Shown: positions 8,651 through 19,400 of the stretch, piece after piece
Layout of the letters: every line of letters begins with the position of its first letter
How positions within the stretch are numbered: the stretch's first letter is position 1
Assembly: GCF_000002995.4 (NCBI RefSeq)
Contig: NW_025062364.1
Location: 1-20,012, forward strand
DNA: 20,012 bases
Direction: 5' to 3'
From: Brugia malayi
Taxonomy: Eukaryota > Nematoda > Chromadorea > Rhabditida > Onchocercidae
Made by a program: the position numbers and the translations under genes
The notes under the pieces: generated by a model
Told to the model about the DNA's origin: nothing
Databases searched by the model: none
What the model saw: the letters and a program-made list of their open reading frames with translations, nothing else

Positions 8651-10369
8651 TTTTAAATTTTATCAAAAAAATTTGATAAAACTTTAAAATTGAAAAAATT
8701 AAGTTTGTAATTTTTTTTTTAGTTAGAAAATCTACCATTTCATACATTCTCTTACAGAATGCTAAATTTTCATGACTATAATTTAAAGAATATTGCAATT
8801 CTCAAAATTAAGAAATCAAATCTTAAATTTTTTTTTCTTACTTAAAAATCCTTTCTATAAATTTAGTCAAATAATTAATACAGCTGCATCAGGTGATAAT
8901 TTCTCACTATACTTTTTGCAAATCAGAAAATTCATTTAATTATTTTTATCTTAAAATTTGTGTAATACTTTTTTGCATGTGAATGTTCTTTTTAATTCTA
9001 TTGTTATCGAGAGAAAATTTATCATATCAGTGCTACAGATAAGAGTTTTAACGTGCTCTACTTATTTGAAATATTTTAATTCGCACTGAAAAGCTTGACA
9101 TTTAGCAAAATTAATTATCCAACTACCAACTCCGCTCTTGCGGCATTTATTGATGTCATTGTTTAAGCTAAAATGACTAAAACTTGTAGGAAAGCGCCTA
9201 GCGTTCACACTGACACTGTTAAATAATGATTATTTTTTGAACATTTTATGAATTTTTATCTAATGCAACGTGATTTACATTTATTTAATGAGCTAAATGC
9301 TAATTTTTATTAAAATAAAATCTATTTGAATTATTATTCAATGATTTTAGATGTACATTAATGCCAATGAATCTTTTAATCAAAATTAAACTTTTTGTTT
9401 GCACTTTTTGCATTAAAGTATTTAATTTAATGTTGGAGGTACTAAAAGTTTTTTATTATTATTTCTTCTTTATTACTAGTATTATCTTTCGTTATCAGTG
9501 CTATTGATTCGAGACTTTTCGTCTATTCTTATATTGTAAGAATGGATTTTTTTTTATAGTTTACCAAAAATTTTTTTCTTCATTGCCTAAAAGTAATTTC
9601 TTAGGAAAAACCTTAAAAGTTTAAATGTAATGTTATTGTAATATTTAGTTCATACTACTAATTAAATAATAAAAATAAAACAAAATTAATTGATAGAAAG
9701 TTATTTCCTCTTTTCATAATTCGTAAATATTCAAAAAATAAATTACATATAATAATCAGTAAAATTTATATCTTTCACTTTTATATTTTAAATTGATAAT
9801 TTCTGTAATAAAACTTTGTTAACACTTGACCAATAAAGAAACTAATCATTTTATCATAGAAAAAGTAATCATTTTCTACACTAATATGCAATCTTTATCT
9901 TTTTATCTCTTCCATTTTCATCCGATAACTTTAAATGAATAAAATATTTATTATTTATCTTCTTTTGTAATAGCTATTGCCTCAATACATTTTTCAACCA
10001 CTTATCTCTTTTAATTATTTCATTTTTATACTTTTAAGTATAAAAATAAAATAATTTGATTGAAGTCATCGATTGATTAAGAATGGCATAAATGAATTCT
10101 TCTCTCTTTATAAAACTTCAAATTTTCTGAAATGTTGTTGTACACTTTTTTCCTAAGCTAACTATTTTGAATGACATATGGAAATGATTTAAATGAAAAT
10201 GAAATGATTTGAATGACATAAAACATTAATAGTTTTATAGTAATGCCTTGCAATGAATATTGACATCTGTCAGAGAAGATCAAAGAGAAATAAAGAGAGA
10301 AGATAATCCTTCAATGTTTTAACTTTTCTGAGTCGAATCGATTAAATTTCACAGGATTTTATTTTATAG
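8651..10369. other. AT-rich region with little recognisable content
   Basis: This should contain the promoter of the minus-strand gene. A segment at 9120-9220 is less AT-rich and includes CCGCTCTTGCGG, a short hairpin. It is open for about 50 codons on the minus strand but has no convincing splice signals. Nothing else stands out. Confidence 0.5.
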
Positions 10370-10447
10370 GTCGCTTGTACAATCAGTCCACTGAGCAATG
10401 ATGTTCTTGTGGACACAGAGAAAGAAACCTTTATTATAAGATACTAA
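10370..10447 (+). other. Candidate exon, C-terminal type
   Basis: After the acceptor-like TTTTATAG at 10369 the plus strand reads VACTISPLSNDVLVDTEKE, then TFIIRY and TAA. Base composition is clearly less AT-rich than its flanks and the peptide looks like ordinary protein. No partner exon could be joined with confidence; a nearby open stretch (EDQREIKREDNPSMF, about 10275-10322) ends in its own stop. The same bases form a hairpin, so a non-coding role is possible. Confidence 0.3.
10386..10414. other. Short stem-loop
   Basis: GTCCAC (10386-10391) pairs perfectly with GTGGAC (10409-10414). Inside, GAGCA pairs with TGTTC (one G-T pair) around an ATGA loop, with one base opposite two unpaired between the stems. 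Eleven pairs is too short for a typical microRNA precursor. Confidence 0.5.
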
Positions 10448-11011
10448 AATATAAAATGAAATTTAATGATAATAACTATCATTCCAATCATTTTATCAAC
10501 CATCTAATCAAATTTTTATTGATTTTTTAATTTAAATAAAATAGAATGAATGGAATAAAGAATTAGACGAAATGAAAATGTCTACTTCGTCAATTATATT
10601 ATATAAACAATTGAATGTGATAATTATTTGCAGCGTAGATTGTGCAGGACAATAGCGCTCATGATATTTATTTCATTATTTTTTTGTGCACATTATATTT
10701 TTCATTTTTAAAATAGATAATAATGCACAAATTTTCATCATTCCACAAAAATTATTTAGTCGATAAGAGATGTAACAATTCATTCATAGTAAACAAAAAA
10801 TAAAGCAAAATATACTGTACATTTGATTATTCTTTTTTTTTAATATTTAATAATCTTCGAGAAACATAGTCAAATGCGCCGTTCTAATTTAAAACACACT
10901 TAATCTTTCCCTCTTTTTTTGACATTTATTTATAAATGTTTTATTAAAATGAATAATGAAAATATTAAATGAATAATTTTGTGAATAATGATGACTGTTT
11001 ATTTGTAGAAA
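10448..11011. other. AT-rich intergenic stretch upstream of the membrane-protein gene
   Basis: I see no exons or RNA genes here. It probably contains distal promoter sequence of the downstream gene. Confidence 0.5.
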
Positions 11012-11043
11012 TGGGCGGTATATTCTCTTACATCTATAAAAGG
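11012..11043 (+). promoter_or_regulatory. Possible core promoter of the membrane-protein gene
   Basis: GGGCGG (GC-box-like) at 11012-11017 is followed by TATAAAAGG at 11035-11043, a near-perfect TATA box. Transcription would start near 11065. The first coding ATG is at 11313; between them, GATTTTTAG (ending 11220) is a likely trans-splice or 5'-UTR acceptor. Confidence 0.4.
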
Positions 11044-11312
11044 AATTTGTCACCAGTTCATTCTAATCAATAAGTTTAGTCATCTCCTGTGGACGGCTAT
11101 TCCGGTTTCCTCCAGTTACGAATTAGCTTTGAAGAGTGTTTTTTTTTTTTCATATTTAACCTCAAAAATTTTGACTTCAAACTTTGATTTGTTTCCTTTG
11201 CCATCTCAGCTGATTTTTAGAGAAGAAATAGCAGAGGAAGAAAAGGAGACAATTGAGTGAGTGACAAATACTGTTCTTTCTGTGATCGGTCAAATTCCGA
11301 GGGAAACAGTAC

Positions 11313-13610
11313 ATGTCTGTACAACCTCAAATACGGGCGGGGCCTATTACCGATGTTACCGCATCAGCAACCTTTCAAACTCTACGGTTCATTGGTAAGC
11401 GACAGTTGCTACCGATCATGGAGCTGCAGCGCAGTTTGTTACTTATTGATGCTGCTGTATCTCTCTTTATTGGTTTCCTATTATTTTTTACACCTTCTCT
11501 CATCGGTTATTTTATTTTTGTAAGTTTTTTTTTTTTCCTTCTAATTAATCATAAATGAATTTTTTTAAATTCAACTTCAATTTATTGTCCTAAATTTTAG
11601 GAATAATAGATATTACTCATTTCCTATAAGTGTAAACACGTCATACGTGTAATATTGACGTCATCGATTCAATGAATCATTTGCCTTTGTTCTTCAAAAT
11701 TAATCAAATTTAGAAATTCTAATGATTTGCAATTTTTAATTCTCAGGAATCACTCCATGTTATAGCTGCTTCAGTAAAATCAATTATTTAGTTAAATGTT
11801 CATAATTATTGATCATCTTAAAATTTTAAAAAGTTTCGAGAATTCTGCCAATCTTCTCTCCTGAATTACTTTGATTGTTTATGCATTGGGATTGAAGAAA
11901 AATGTTAATTTAAAAATTATTAATTTAAATTATTTGAAAAATTCCAGGTAAAAGAAATAGATGGCGTCCATTGGCATTTGCTTAGATGTATCGGTTGTCA
12001 ACATATTGGTGCTGGTTTTCTAATATACAAATTGAGAAATTCTTCAGTGGAAGTACTATCTGCTTGTCATATTGTTCGAATTTTGGTACCATTTTAATTC
12101 ACCCATTAATAATTCATCTTCTATTGAAATATTTTGTAAACAAATTAACGAGAACTACTGAGGTGTGATGAACAATTTCCTCGAGAAATTTTCTCAAGGA
12201 CAATGTACTTATTTGCTTAACTTTTTTTTTTCACAAAAGGAATTAATTAATTTAAAAATTGTAATACACACAATATTAAATATTTTGAATAAAAAAAAAA
12301 AAAAATTTTACAGTAGAAATTTTTACTTCTTATATTAGATTTTTGTTTCTGAAAAATTATGAGTTTATTAAATTTTATAGCAGATAAATAAATTGTGATA
12401 AAATTATTTTTAGGAATTAATATCAGTACTTATAGTCCTGGTACATTGTTCAGCAGAAACACCAAATTTAATTCATCCTAATATGAGTAGTTTAAATTTT
12501 TATTAAATTTAATAATGAAATGGATGATGGAATGCCAGAGAAAAAATACATTTGGAAATTAAAGTATTATTTAAAGTGATTTTCAATGAATTTAAAATTT
12601 CTGACTTTTTCTCTTTATTTAGATGCTTTAAGTTTATGATAACAATTCTAACATTTGGATATTTTTTCCTTTTTCTTTTTTTTTTTTTCATTTCGTATAA
12701 TTTCTTATTTTTCAGTATCTGAAAATCGCCAAATATTGGTGCTACTGTTGGTTAGCAATGAATTTTTGCCTACAAACAGCTCATCGATGGTCACTCGGAG
12801 AAACGGTCATTACGAATGTTATGGAAAATATTCTTTTCCAGATGGATAGTCTTGTATGTGTAATTATTGGTGTTGCATGGCTTGCATTTCCTGAATGGTT
12901 ATTACACCGTCAGGTATCAGATTTACTTTCAAGCTAAATTACGTACGAATCTTTTTGACAAATTTTCCGGATGAAAGATTTATTTCATGTTTGATTACAT
13001 TTTATCTATTTTAATCAGATAATATTTTTTCTCCATCAATACTTTTTTTTTTGCTATGACCATTCAAATTTTTAAAAACACCTTTAAAATATTTTGTTTT
13101 CTAATCATTTCGTAAAAGATTGATTAATTTATTATTATAAATGCTATTTGAGGACCTTTTCTACTTCCTCAATCTATTTTTTTCAAAATTAGATTTAAAT
13201 TGAATTTTAGTAAAAAAACTTTAACAATACTCTTAGGTTCGTATACATTTGGGTGTTTCACATGAATTCTGTGCTCGACTTATGGGTACTGACTTTTTGA
13301 CCTCTTCTGTGATCAGTAGCCATGCTTTACATTGGAAAAAGCCGACAGATCGTTTAATTGCTATCGATTGTCGATCTTTGGTATAATTTCAAATTATATT
13401 ATTCATTATTTAATTACTATTCTTATGTTAATTAATGGTTATCTGTTAAGTTAATCAATAACAATCATTTTTAAAATAATGCAAAAAAAAATAACGATTT
13501 ATTAATTTTATCAATTTCAATGTTTTTTTAGAAAAAATTTAGCTCAGAAATCTTAAAAATCTCTTAATATTTCGTTGACAACTTAAAAGAAATAATAGGT
13601 CTAAGGCTGC

Positions 13611-13650
<40 letters not shown>

Positions 13651-13939
13651 AGAAATATTTGCAAATCATTAATTCTTTAATTTAAGTATAAAAAATAATT
13701 ATTATAAGAATATTTAATTAATTATGAAAAAAATTTTTTTTTTAATTTTTTATTTACAGATTTGTACATTAACTTTGGCTGCACAAGTATGGTCTCAGTA
13801 TGCTTATTCGGATCATTGGAATGTAAGTCATTGGGTTGGCATATCATTGATCTCATCTTGGACAATTACCGCCCTGTTATTAAGATATCATTCAGCAGCG
13901 CAAATAAAACGAACAGAAGAAAAAACGAAACAACACTGA
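11313..13939 (+). CDS. Multi-pass membrane protein, about 297 residues, six exons, internal duplication
   Basis: The exons are 11313-11519, 11948-12085, 12414-12440, 12716-12913, 13237-13380 and 13760-13939, all joined in phase 0. Donors are GTAAGT, GTACCA, GTACAT, GTATCA and GTATAA; acceptors are TTCCAG, TTTTAG, TTTCAG, TCTTAG and TTTACAG. The start is the first ATG after an in-frame TGA at 11283. Hydrophobic segments lie near residues 41-69 (SLLLIDAAVSLFIGFLLFF), 81-93, 102-124, 130-144, 166-187, 237-250 and 264-279. The tail is short and basic (QIKRTEEKTKQH). No signal peptide is obvious. Two halves resemble each other: D46, G54 and P61 match D168, G176 and P183 at identical spacing, and exon 2 corresponds to exon 5. 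Exon 3 is the weak point. It may run on to about 12485 (to LIHPNM), which fits the duplication better, but I find no in-phase GT donor there. I do not recognise the family; function is unknown. Confidence 0.72.
13612..13649. repeat. Poly(A) run of 38
   Basis: This unbroken A tract lies in the last intron of the membrane-protein gene, after GGTCTAAGGCTGCC. The non-AT-rich lead-in resembles the tail of a retroposed RNA, but no source is recognisable. Confidence 0.9.
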
Positions 13940-14344
13940 TCTATTGATTGATGATCTAGATTGAAAACGGTGCAGTTCAGATCAAACGCTAATATTATCA
14001 TTCATACAATAGTAACTCTGTTCAGATCATATTTTCCACTACAAACAGTGAAATTCTCATAGTATTGAATACCAAATTATTTTTGACGAAACTTTACATT
14101 TTTTTTTTTTGAATTAATTTTCATTTTCATTTTTAATTTTTAAATTTAATATTTTTCTTTTACTTACTATAGCAATCGTTGTGCAATTATTCACTGTTTT
14201 ATTATAATTTGATGAAAAGTTTCAACTGGAAATGCAATTTTTTTTGCTTTCATTATGTGATATATGCAAATTTCTATTGACTAATGTAAAGTATTACTTT
14301 CAGAGGAAAATTTTGTTTGTTATAAATTTAGTGGTTGTTGGTGA
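13940..14344. other. Spacer between membrane-protein gene and kinase pseudogene
   Basis: It holds the 3' untranslated region of the upstream gene and AT-rich DNA. No clear AATAAA lies near the stop and no exon is seen. Confidence 0.5.
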
Positions 14345-16227
14345 ATGGGTAAAGAAGATTTGCGAAAAGTTAAGCTCAAAATTGGTAATGTGGTAAAAAA
14401 TCAGTGGCAGGTGCATGTTATAAATTACTCATAACTGTTAATGACACATTCTTAAGAATATCTGTTGACAAAATATTCTTCGTTGAAAATTGATTAACCA
14501 TAAACTTTGACTGTGACTACTTTTGAAGTATTTTATATTATTTTGAAAATTTGGTTTGTTATAGAATATTTTGTATAGAACAGAAATAAAGCGACTTAAT
14601 TTCATCATTGATCAGAAATGATGTTGGCTACTTTTAAAATACTTTTTAGTTCCTAAAATATCTTTGAAATATGAAATTTTGAAATTTAAAAAAAAAAATT
14701 TTTTTAACATGTACACAACATCGTTTCCTCCCAATATTAGGCTGCAGATATTACGCCGAATCGGAGAAGGTGGTTATGGCCTAGTTTTTCAAGTAGTTAA
14801 TATGCAAAATCCAGTTCAAATGGCAGCCATGAAAACGGAACCGGTGGAATGCTTAGTGGTGATCAGATTTTGAAAATGGAAGTATATGTTTTAAAAAAGT
14901 TAGACAAATCAAGGCATGCATGCAAAATTTATGCAACGGAGTATAATGATAAATCAAATAATCCTTTGAAAGTTTTTTTTTTCTGAAATTATCTGAATAA
15001 ATTTTTATTTTAAATTTATGATTTACATTTTTTATTTCTTATCAACCAATAAACAATAAATACTGAATCAGATTAATTTATTCTAATCAGACAAACATTA
15101 TTTTTAATAATGAATAGAATGGAAAACAAACACAAAAATAATTCAACTGAATTTAAAGTTGTAATGCCAAAAAAAAAGATACTTTAGAGTGAAAATTATT
15201 ATTTTCTAATAATGACTTTTATTATCAAAATCATTATGCGAATTATGAAAGCACTGTCCAAATCAGGTTTTCATCGAATTTTGCTATGGATCTAAGCCAC
15301 AGTAATGCATATTGTATTCATGTTTGATTTTGGCTTGCTAGCCAATATTGTGTTCGGTTTTCAATTATTTTTTTAATTTTAATTTTTTAAAAATAATTTA
15401 AACAATTCTAATTTTTTATATGTCTACAATAAAAAAAATCTTATCATAATGTATTTTGTAGCATTTGTAAATACATTTGCTTATTTAATTAATTAAGCAT
15501 TGTATATTTCTCTGACAGATTATCAATAATTGCATTAAAATAATCAATAATATCAAAACTATATACTTTGATGGCATTTTTTTCTATTTAATATTTCTTG
15601 ACATTTTTCATTCATAAATTAGTCAATTATTGAATTTCTCAAATGTTTCTATCTTTTTCAATTTCAATTAATTTTAAGATATTTGATGAGAAAGGTAATA
15701 TAAGATTACATGAACCACGTAAAACTGCAGCATTCCGTGGTATAATTCGATACTGTTCAATAGTTCATCGTCACGATGAGCAGGGACGTCATGATCATTT
15801 ATGATCACTTTTATATATGACAACCGAGATGATACTTGGCAAAATGGGTTAAAAATTAAATAAATTTTTCCACTTAAATGTCTCTCTTTTAAATTTCCAC
15901 TGTTAATATAATTTTTTATTTCTCTTTATTATTTCTCTTTTATTATGCTAAATAACTGAAATATAAATATAATTTTTGTTAATATAATTTTTTATTTCTC
16001 TTTATTATTGCAACTTGAAATTATCGCTGATATAATTAAACAATATCAATGATAATTTGCTATCATTACTCATTAACAATAAATATTTTAATACTAATTA
16101 CAATAAATTATAAATGAAAAAAGAAATATTCAGGCGTAGCATGGATCGAACGCATGCTAAAAATCGAAAAGCGAATTCTGAACAAAAACTTATATCAAGT
16201 TTGCCTATGGAACTTCATGTTATTTAA
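14345..16227 (+). pseudogene. Decayed CK1/TTBK-like protein kinase
   Basis: Fragments of one kinase appear in the right order. 14345-14410 reads MGKEDLRKVKLKIGNVVKNQ then WQ, with a GTGCAT donor. 14748 onward reads ILRRIGEGGYGLVFQVV, with an intact glycine-rich loop, then AAMKTEP with the ATP-binding lysine. A shift near 14855 (consistent with one lost base) moves the frame to GDQILKMEVYVLKKLDKSR. Near 15260-15290, GFHR is followed at once by NFAM, so the catalytic-loop Asp and Lys (HRDIKPSN in the family) are missing. FDFGLL near 15325 lies in a third frame. 15679-15852 reads RKTAAFRGIIRYCS and GRHDHL, then TGA (15802-15804) where the family has Trp of the DLWS motif. 16134-16227 keeps EQKLISSLPMELHVI. 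Such kinases are strongly expanded in nematodes. With shifts, a nonsense codon and loss of catalytic residues, no active kinase can be made. The remnant sits beside array B, whose first unit begins 185 bases later. Confidence 0.85.
15902..16009. repeat. Pair of 32-bp direct repeats
   Basis: Copies beginning GTTAATATAATTTTTTATTT start at 15902 and 15978 and are identical over about 32 bases. They lie within the kinase pseudogene and are probably a local duplication. Confidence 0.8.
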
Positions 16228-16411
16228 AGCATCTTAAAAAAATAAATTACAATAACAAGCCAGGTATGCTAAATAATTGAAATGTTTTTTCGACACAGTA
16301 TAAAATGACAGAATAAACTTAATTTTATTAAGAACAAAATCTAAAAAATGTCATTTTCAGACTATAATCTATTAAAGTCACTACTCAAGCAAATCCTGAA
16401 AAAAGAAAATC

Positions 16412-19400
16412 TGAGTTAATGAAGTATTCAAAACGTCTTCTAGTGATATTGTTATATATGTAGAGATATGATATTGTTATATCTGTAGAGAAATGGTGTG
16501 AGTTAATTAATCAAAATGTCTTCTAGTGATATTGTTATATTGGTAGAGAAATGGTATGAGTTAATGAAGTAATCAAAACGTCTTCTAGTGATATTGTAAT
16601 ATCTGTAGAGATATGGTATGAGTTAACGAATTAATCAAAATGTCTTCTAATGATATTGTTATATCTGTAGAGAAATAGTAAGAGTTAATGAAGTAATCAA
16701 AATATCTTCCAGTGGTCTTGTTATATTGGTAGAGAAATGGAATGAGTTAATGAAGTAATCAAAACGTCTTCTAGTGATATTGCTATATCTGTAGAGATAT
16801 GATATTGTTATATCTGTAGAGAAATGGTGTGAGTTAATAAATTAAAATGTCTTCTAGTGATATTGTGATATTTGCAGAGAGGTGGCATGAATTAATCAAA
16901 ATGTCTTCTAATGATATTGTTATATCTGTAGAGATATGGTATGAGTTAATGAATAAATCAAAATGTCTTCTAGTGATATTGTTATATCTGTAGAGATATG
17001 ATATTGTTATATCTGTAGAGAAATGGTGTGAGTTAATGAATTAATCAAAATGTCTTCTAATGATATTGTTATATTTGCAGAGAGGTGGCATGAATTAATC
17101 AAAATGTCTTCTAATGATATTGTTATATTTGTAGAGAAATGGTGTGTGTTAATGAATTTATCAAAATGTCTTCTAATGATATTGTTATATCTGTAGAGAA
17201 ATGGTGTGAGTAAATAAATTAAAATGTCTTCTAGTGATATTGTTATATTTGCAGAGAAATGGTATGAGTTAATGAAGTAATCGAAATACCTTCTAGTGAT
17301 CTTGTTATATTGGTAGAGAAATGGTATGAGTTAATGAAGTAATCAAAACGTCTTCTAGTGATATTGTTATATTTGCAGAGAGGTGGCATGAATTAATCAA
17401 AATGTCTGCTAGTTATATTGCTATATCTGTAGAGAAATGGTGTGAGTTAATGAAGTAAACAATATATCTTCTAGTGATCTTGTTGTATTGGTAGAGAAAT
17501 GGTATGAGTTAATGAATTAATCAAAATGTCTTCTAATGATAATGTTATATCTGTAGAGATATGATATTGTTATATCTGTAGAGAAATGGTGTGAGTTAAT
17601 AAATTAAAATGTCTTCTAGTGATATTGTTATATTTGCAGAGAGGTGGCATGAATTAATCAAAATGTCTTCTAGTTATATTGCTATATCTGTCGAGAAATG
17701 GTGTGAGTTAATGAAGTAATCAAAACGTCTTCTAGTGATATTGTTATATTTGCAGAGAGGTGGCATGAATTAATCAAAATGTCTTCTAATGATATTGTTA
17801 TATCTGTAGAGATTATGGTATGAGTAAATAAATTAAAATGTCTTCTAGTTATATTGTTATATCTGTAGAGAAATGGTGTGAGTTAATGAATTAATCAAAA
17901 TGTCTTCTAGTGATATTGTTATATCAGTAGAGAAATGGTATGAGTTAATGAATTAATCAAAAGGTCTTCTAGTGATGTTGTTATATCTGTAGAGATATGA
18001 TATTGTTATATCTGTAGAGAAATGGTGTGAGTTAATAAATTAAAATGTCTTCTAGTGATATTGTTATATTTGCAGAGAGGTGGCATGAATTAATCAAAAT
18101 GTCTTCTAATGATATTGTTATATCTGTAGGGAAATGGCGTGAGTTAATGAATTAATCAAAATGTCGTCAAGTGATATTGTTATATCTGTAGAGAATTGGT
18201 ATGAGTTAGTGAATTAAAATGTCTTCTAGTGATATTGTTATATTTGCAGAGAAATGGTATGAGTTAATGAAGTAATCGAAATACCTCTTCTAGTGATATT
18301 GTTATATCAGTAGAGATATGGTATGAGTTAATGAATTAATCAAAATGTCTTCTAATAATATTGTTATATCTGTAGATAAATGGTGTGAGTTAATGAAGTA
18401 ACCAAATGTCTTCTAATGATAATGTTATATCTGTAGAGATATGATATTGTTATATCTGTAGAGAAATGGTGTGAGTTAATAAATTAAAATGTCTTCTAGT
18501 GATATTGTTATATTTGCAGAGAGGTGGCATGAATTAATCAAAATGTCTTCTTATGATATTGTTGTATCTGTAGAGATATGATATGAGTTAATGAATTAAT
18601 CAAAATTTCTTCTAATGATATTGTTATATCTGTAGAGATATGATATTCTTATATTTGCAGAGAAATGGTATGAGTTAATGAAGTAATCAAAACGTCTTCT
18701 AGTGATATTGTTATATCTGTAGAGATATGATATTGTTATATCTGTAGAGAAATGGTATGAGTTAATGAAGTATTCAAAACGTCTTCTAGTGATATTGTTA
18801 TATCAGTAGAGAAATGGTGTGAGTTAGTAAATTAAAATGTCTTCAAGTGATATTGTTATATTTGCAGAGAAATGGTATGAATTAATGAATTAATCAAAAT
18901 GTCTTCTAATGATATTGTTATATCTGTAGAGAAATGGTATGAGTTAATGAATTAATCAAAATGTCTTCTAGTGATGTTGTTATATCTGTAGAGATATGAT
19001 ATTGTTATATCTGTAGAGAAATGGTGTGAGTTAATAAATTAAAATGTCTTCTTGTGATATTGTTATATTTGCAGAGAGGTGGCATGAATTAATCAAAATG
19101 CCTTCTAGTTATATTGTTATATCAGTTGAGATATGGTATGAGTTAATGAATTAGTCAAAATGTCTTCTAATGATATTGTTATATCTGTAGAGAAATGGTG
19201 TGAGTTAATAAATTAAAATGTCTTCTAGTGATATTGTTATATTTGCAGAGAAATGGTATGAGTTAATGAAGTAATCAAAACGTCTTCTAGTGATATTGTT
19301 ATATCTGTAGAGAAATGGTATGAGTTAATGAAGTAATCAAAACGTCTTCTAGTGATATTGTTATATATGCAGAGAGGTGGCATGAATTAATCAAAATGTC

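Noticed and set aside
8502..8798. 98-codon minus-strand reading frame taken as one protein
   Set aside because: Only the part from ATG 8633 to 8533 is coding. The upstream part is AT-rich intron-like sequence ending in TTTTCAG, and the downstream part passes a splice donor.
9132..9143. CCGCTCTTGCGG hairpin as an RNA gene
   Set aside because: It has a four-pair stem only, with no flanking structure or promoter elements I can support.
11257..11523. 88-codon reading frame overlapping exon 1 of the membrane-protein gene
   Set aside because: It is another frame of the same exon. The frame starting at 11313 has the membrane segment, the GTAAGT donor and phase agreement with all later exons.
12509..12691. 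Minus-strand reading frame beginning with a run of lysines
   Set aside because: It is the complement of the polypyrimidine tract and intron; low complexity only.
12655..12849. 64-codon reading frame over exon 4
   Set aside because: Its first part is a polypyrimidine tract read as phenylalanine. It stops inside exon 4, while the other frame continues in phase to exon 5.
14664..14873. Single-exon start of the kinase at 14664 or 14710
   Set aside because: The first part is poly-A/T translated as K and F. The exon at 14345-14410 joined to 14748 gives a kinase-like N-terminus in phase.
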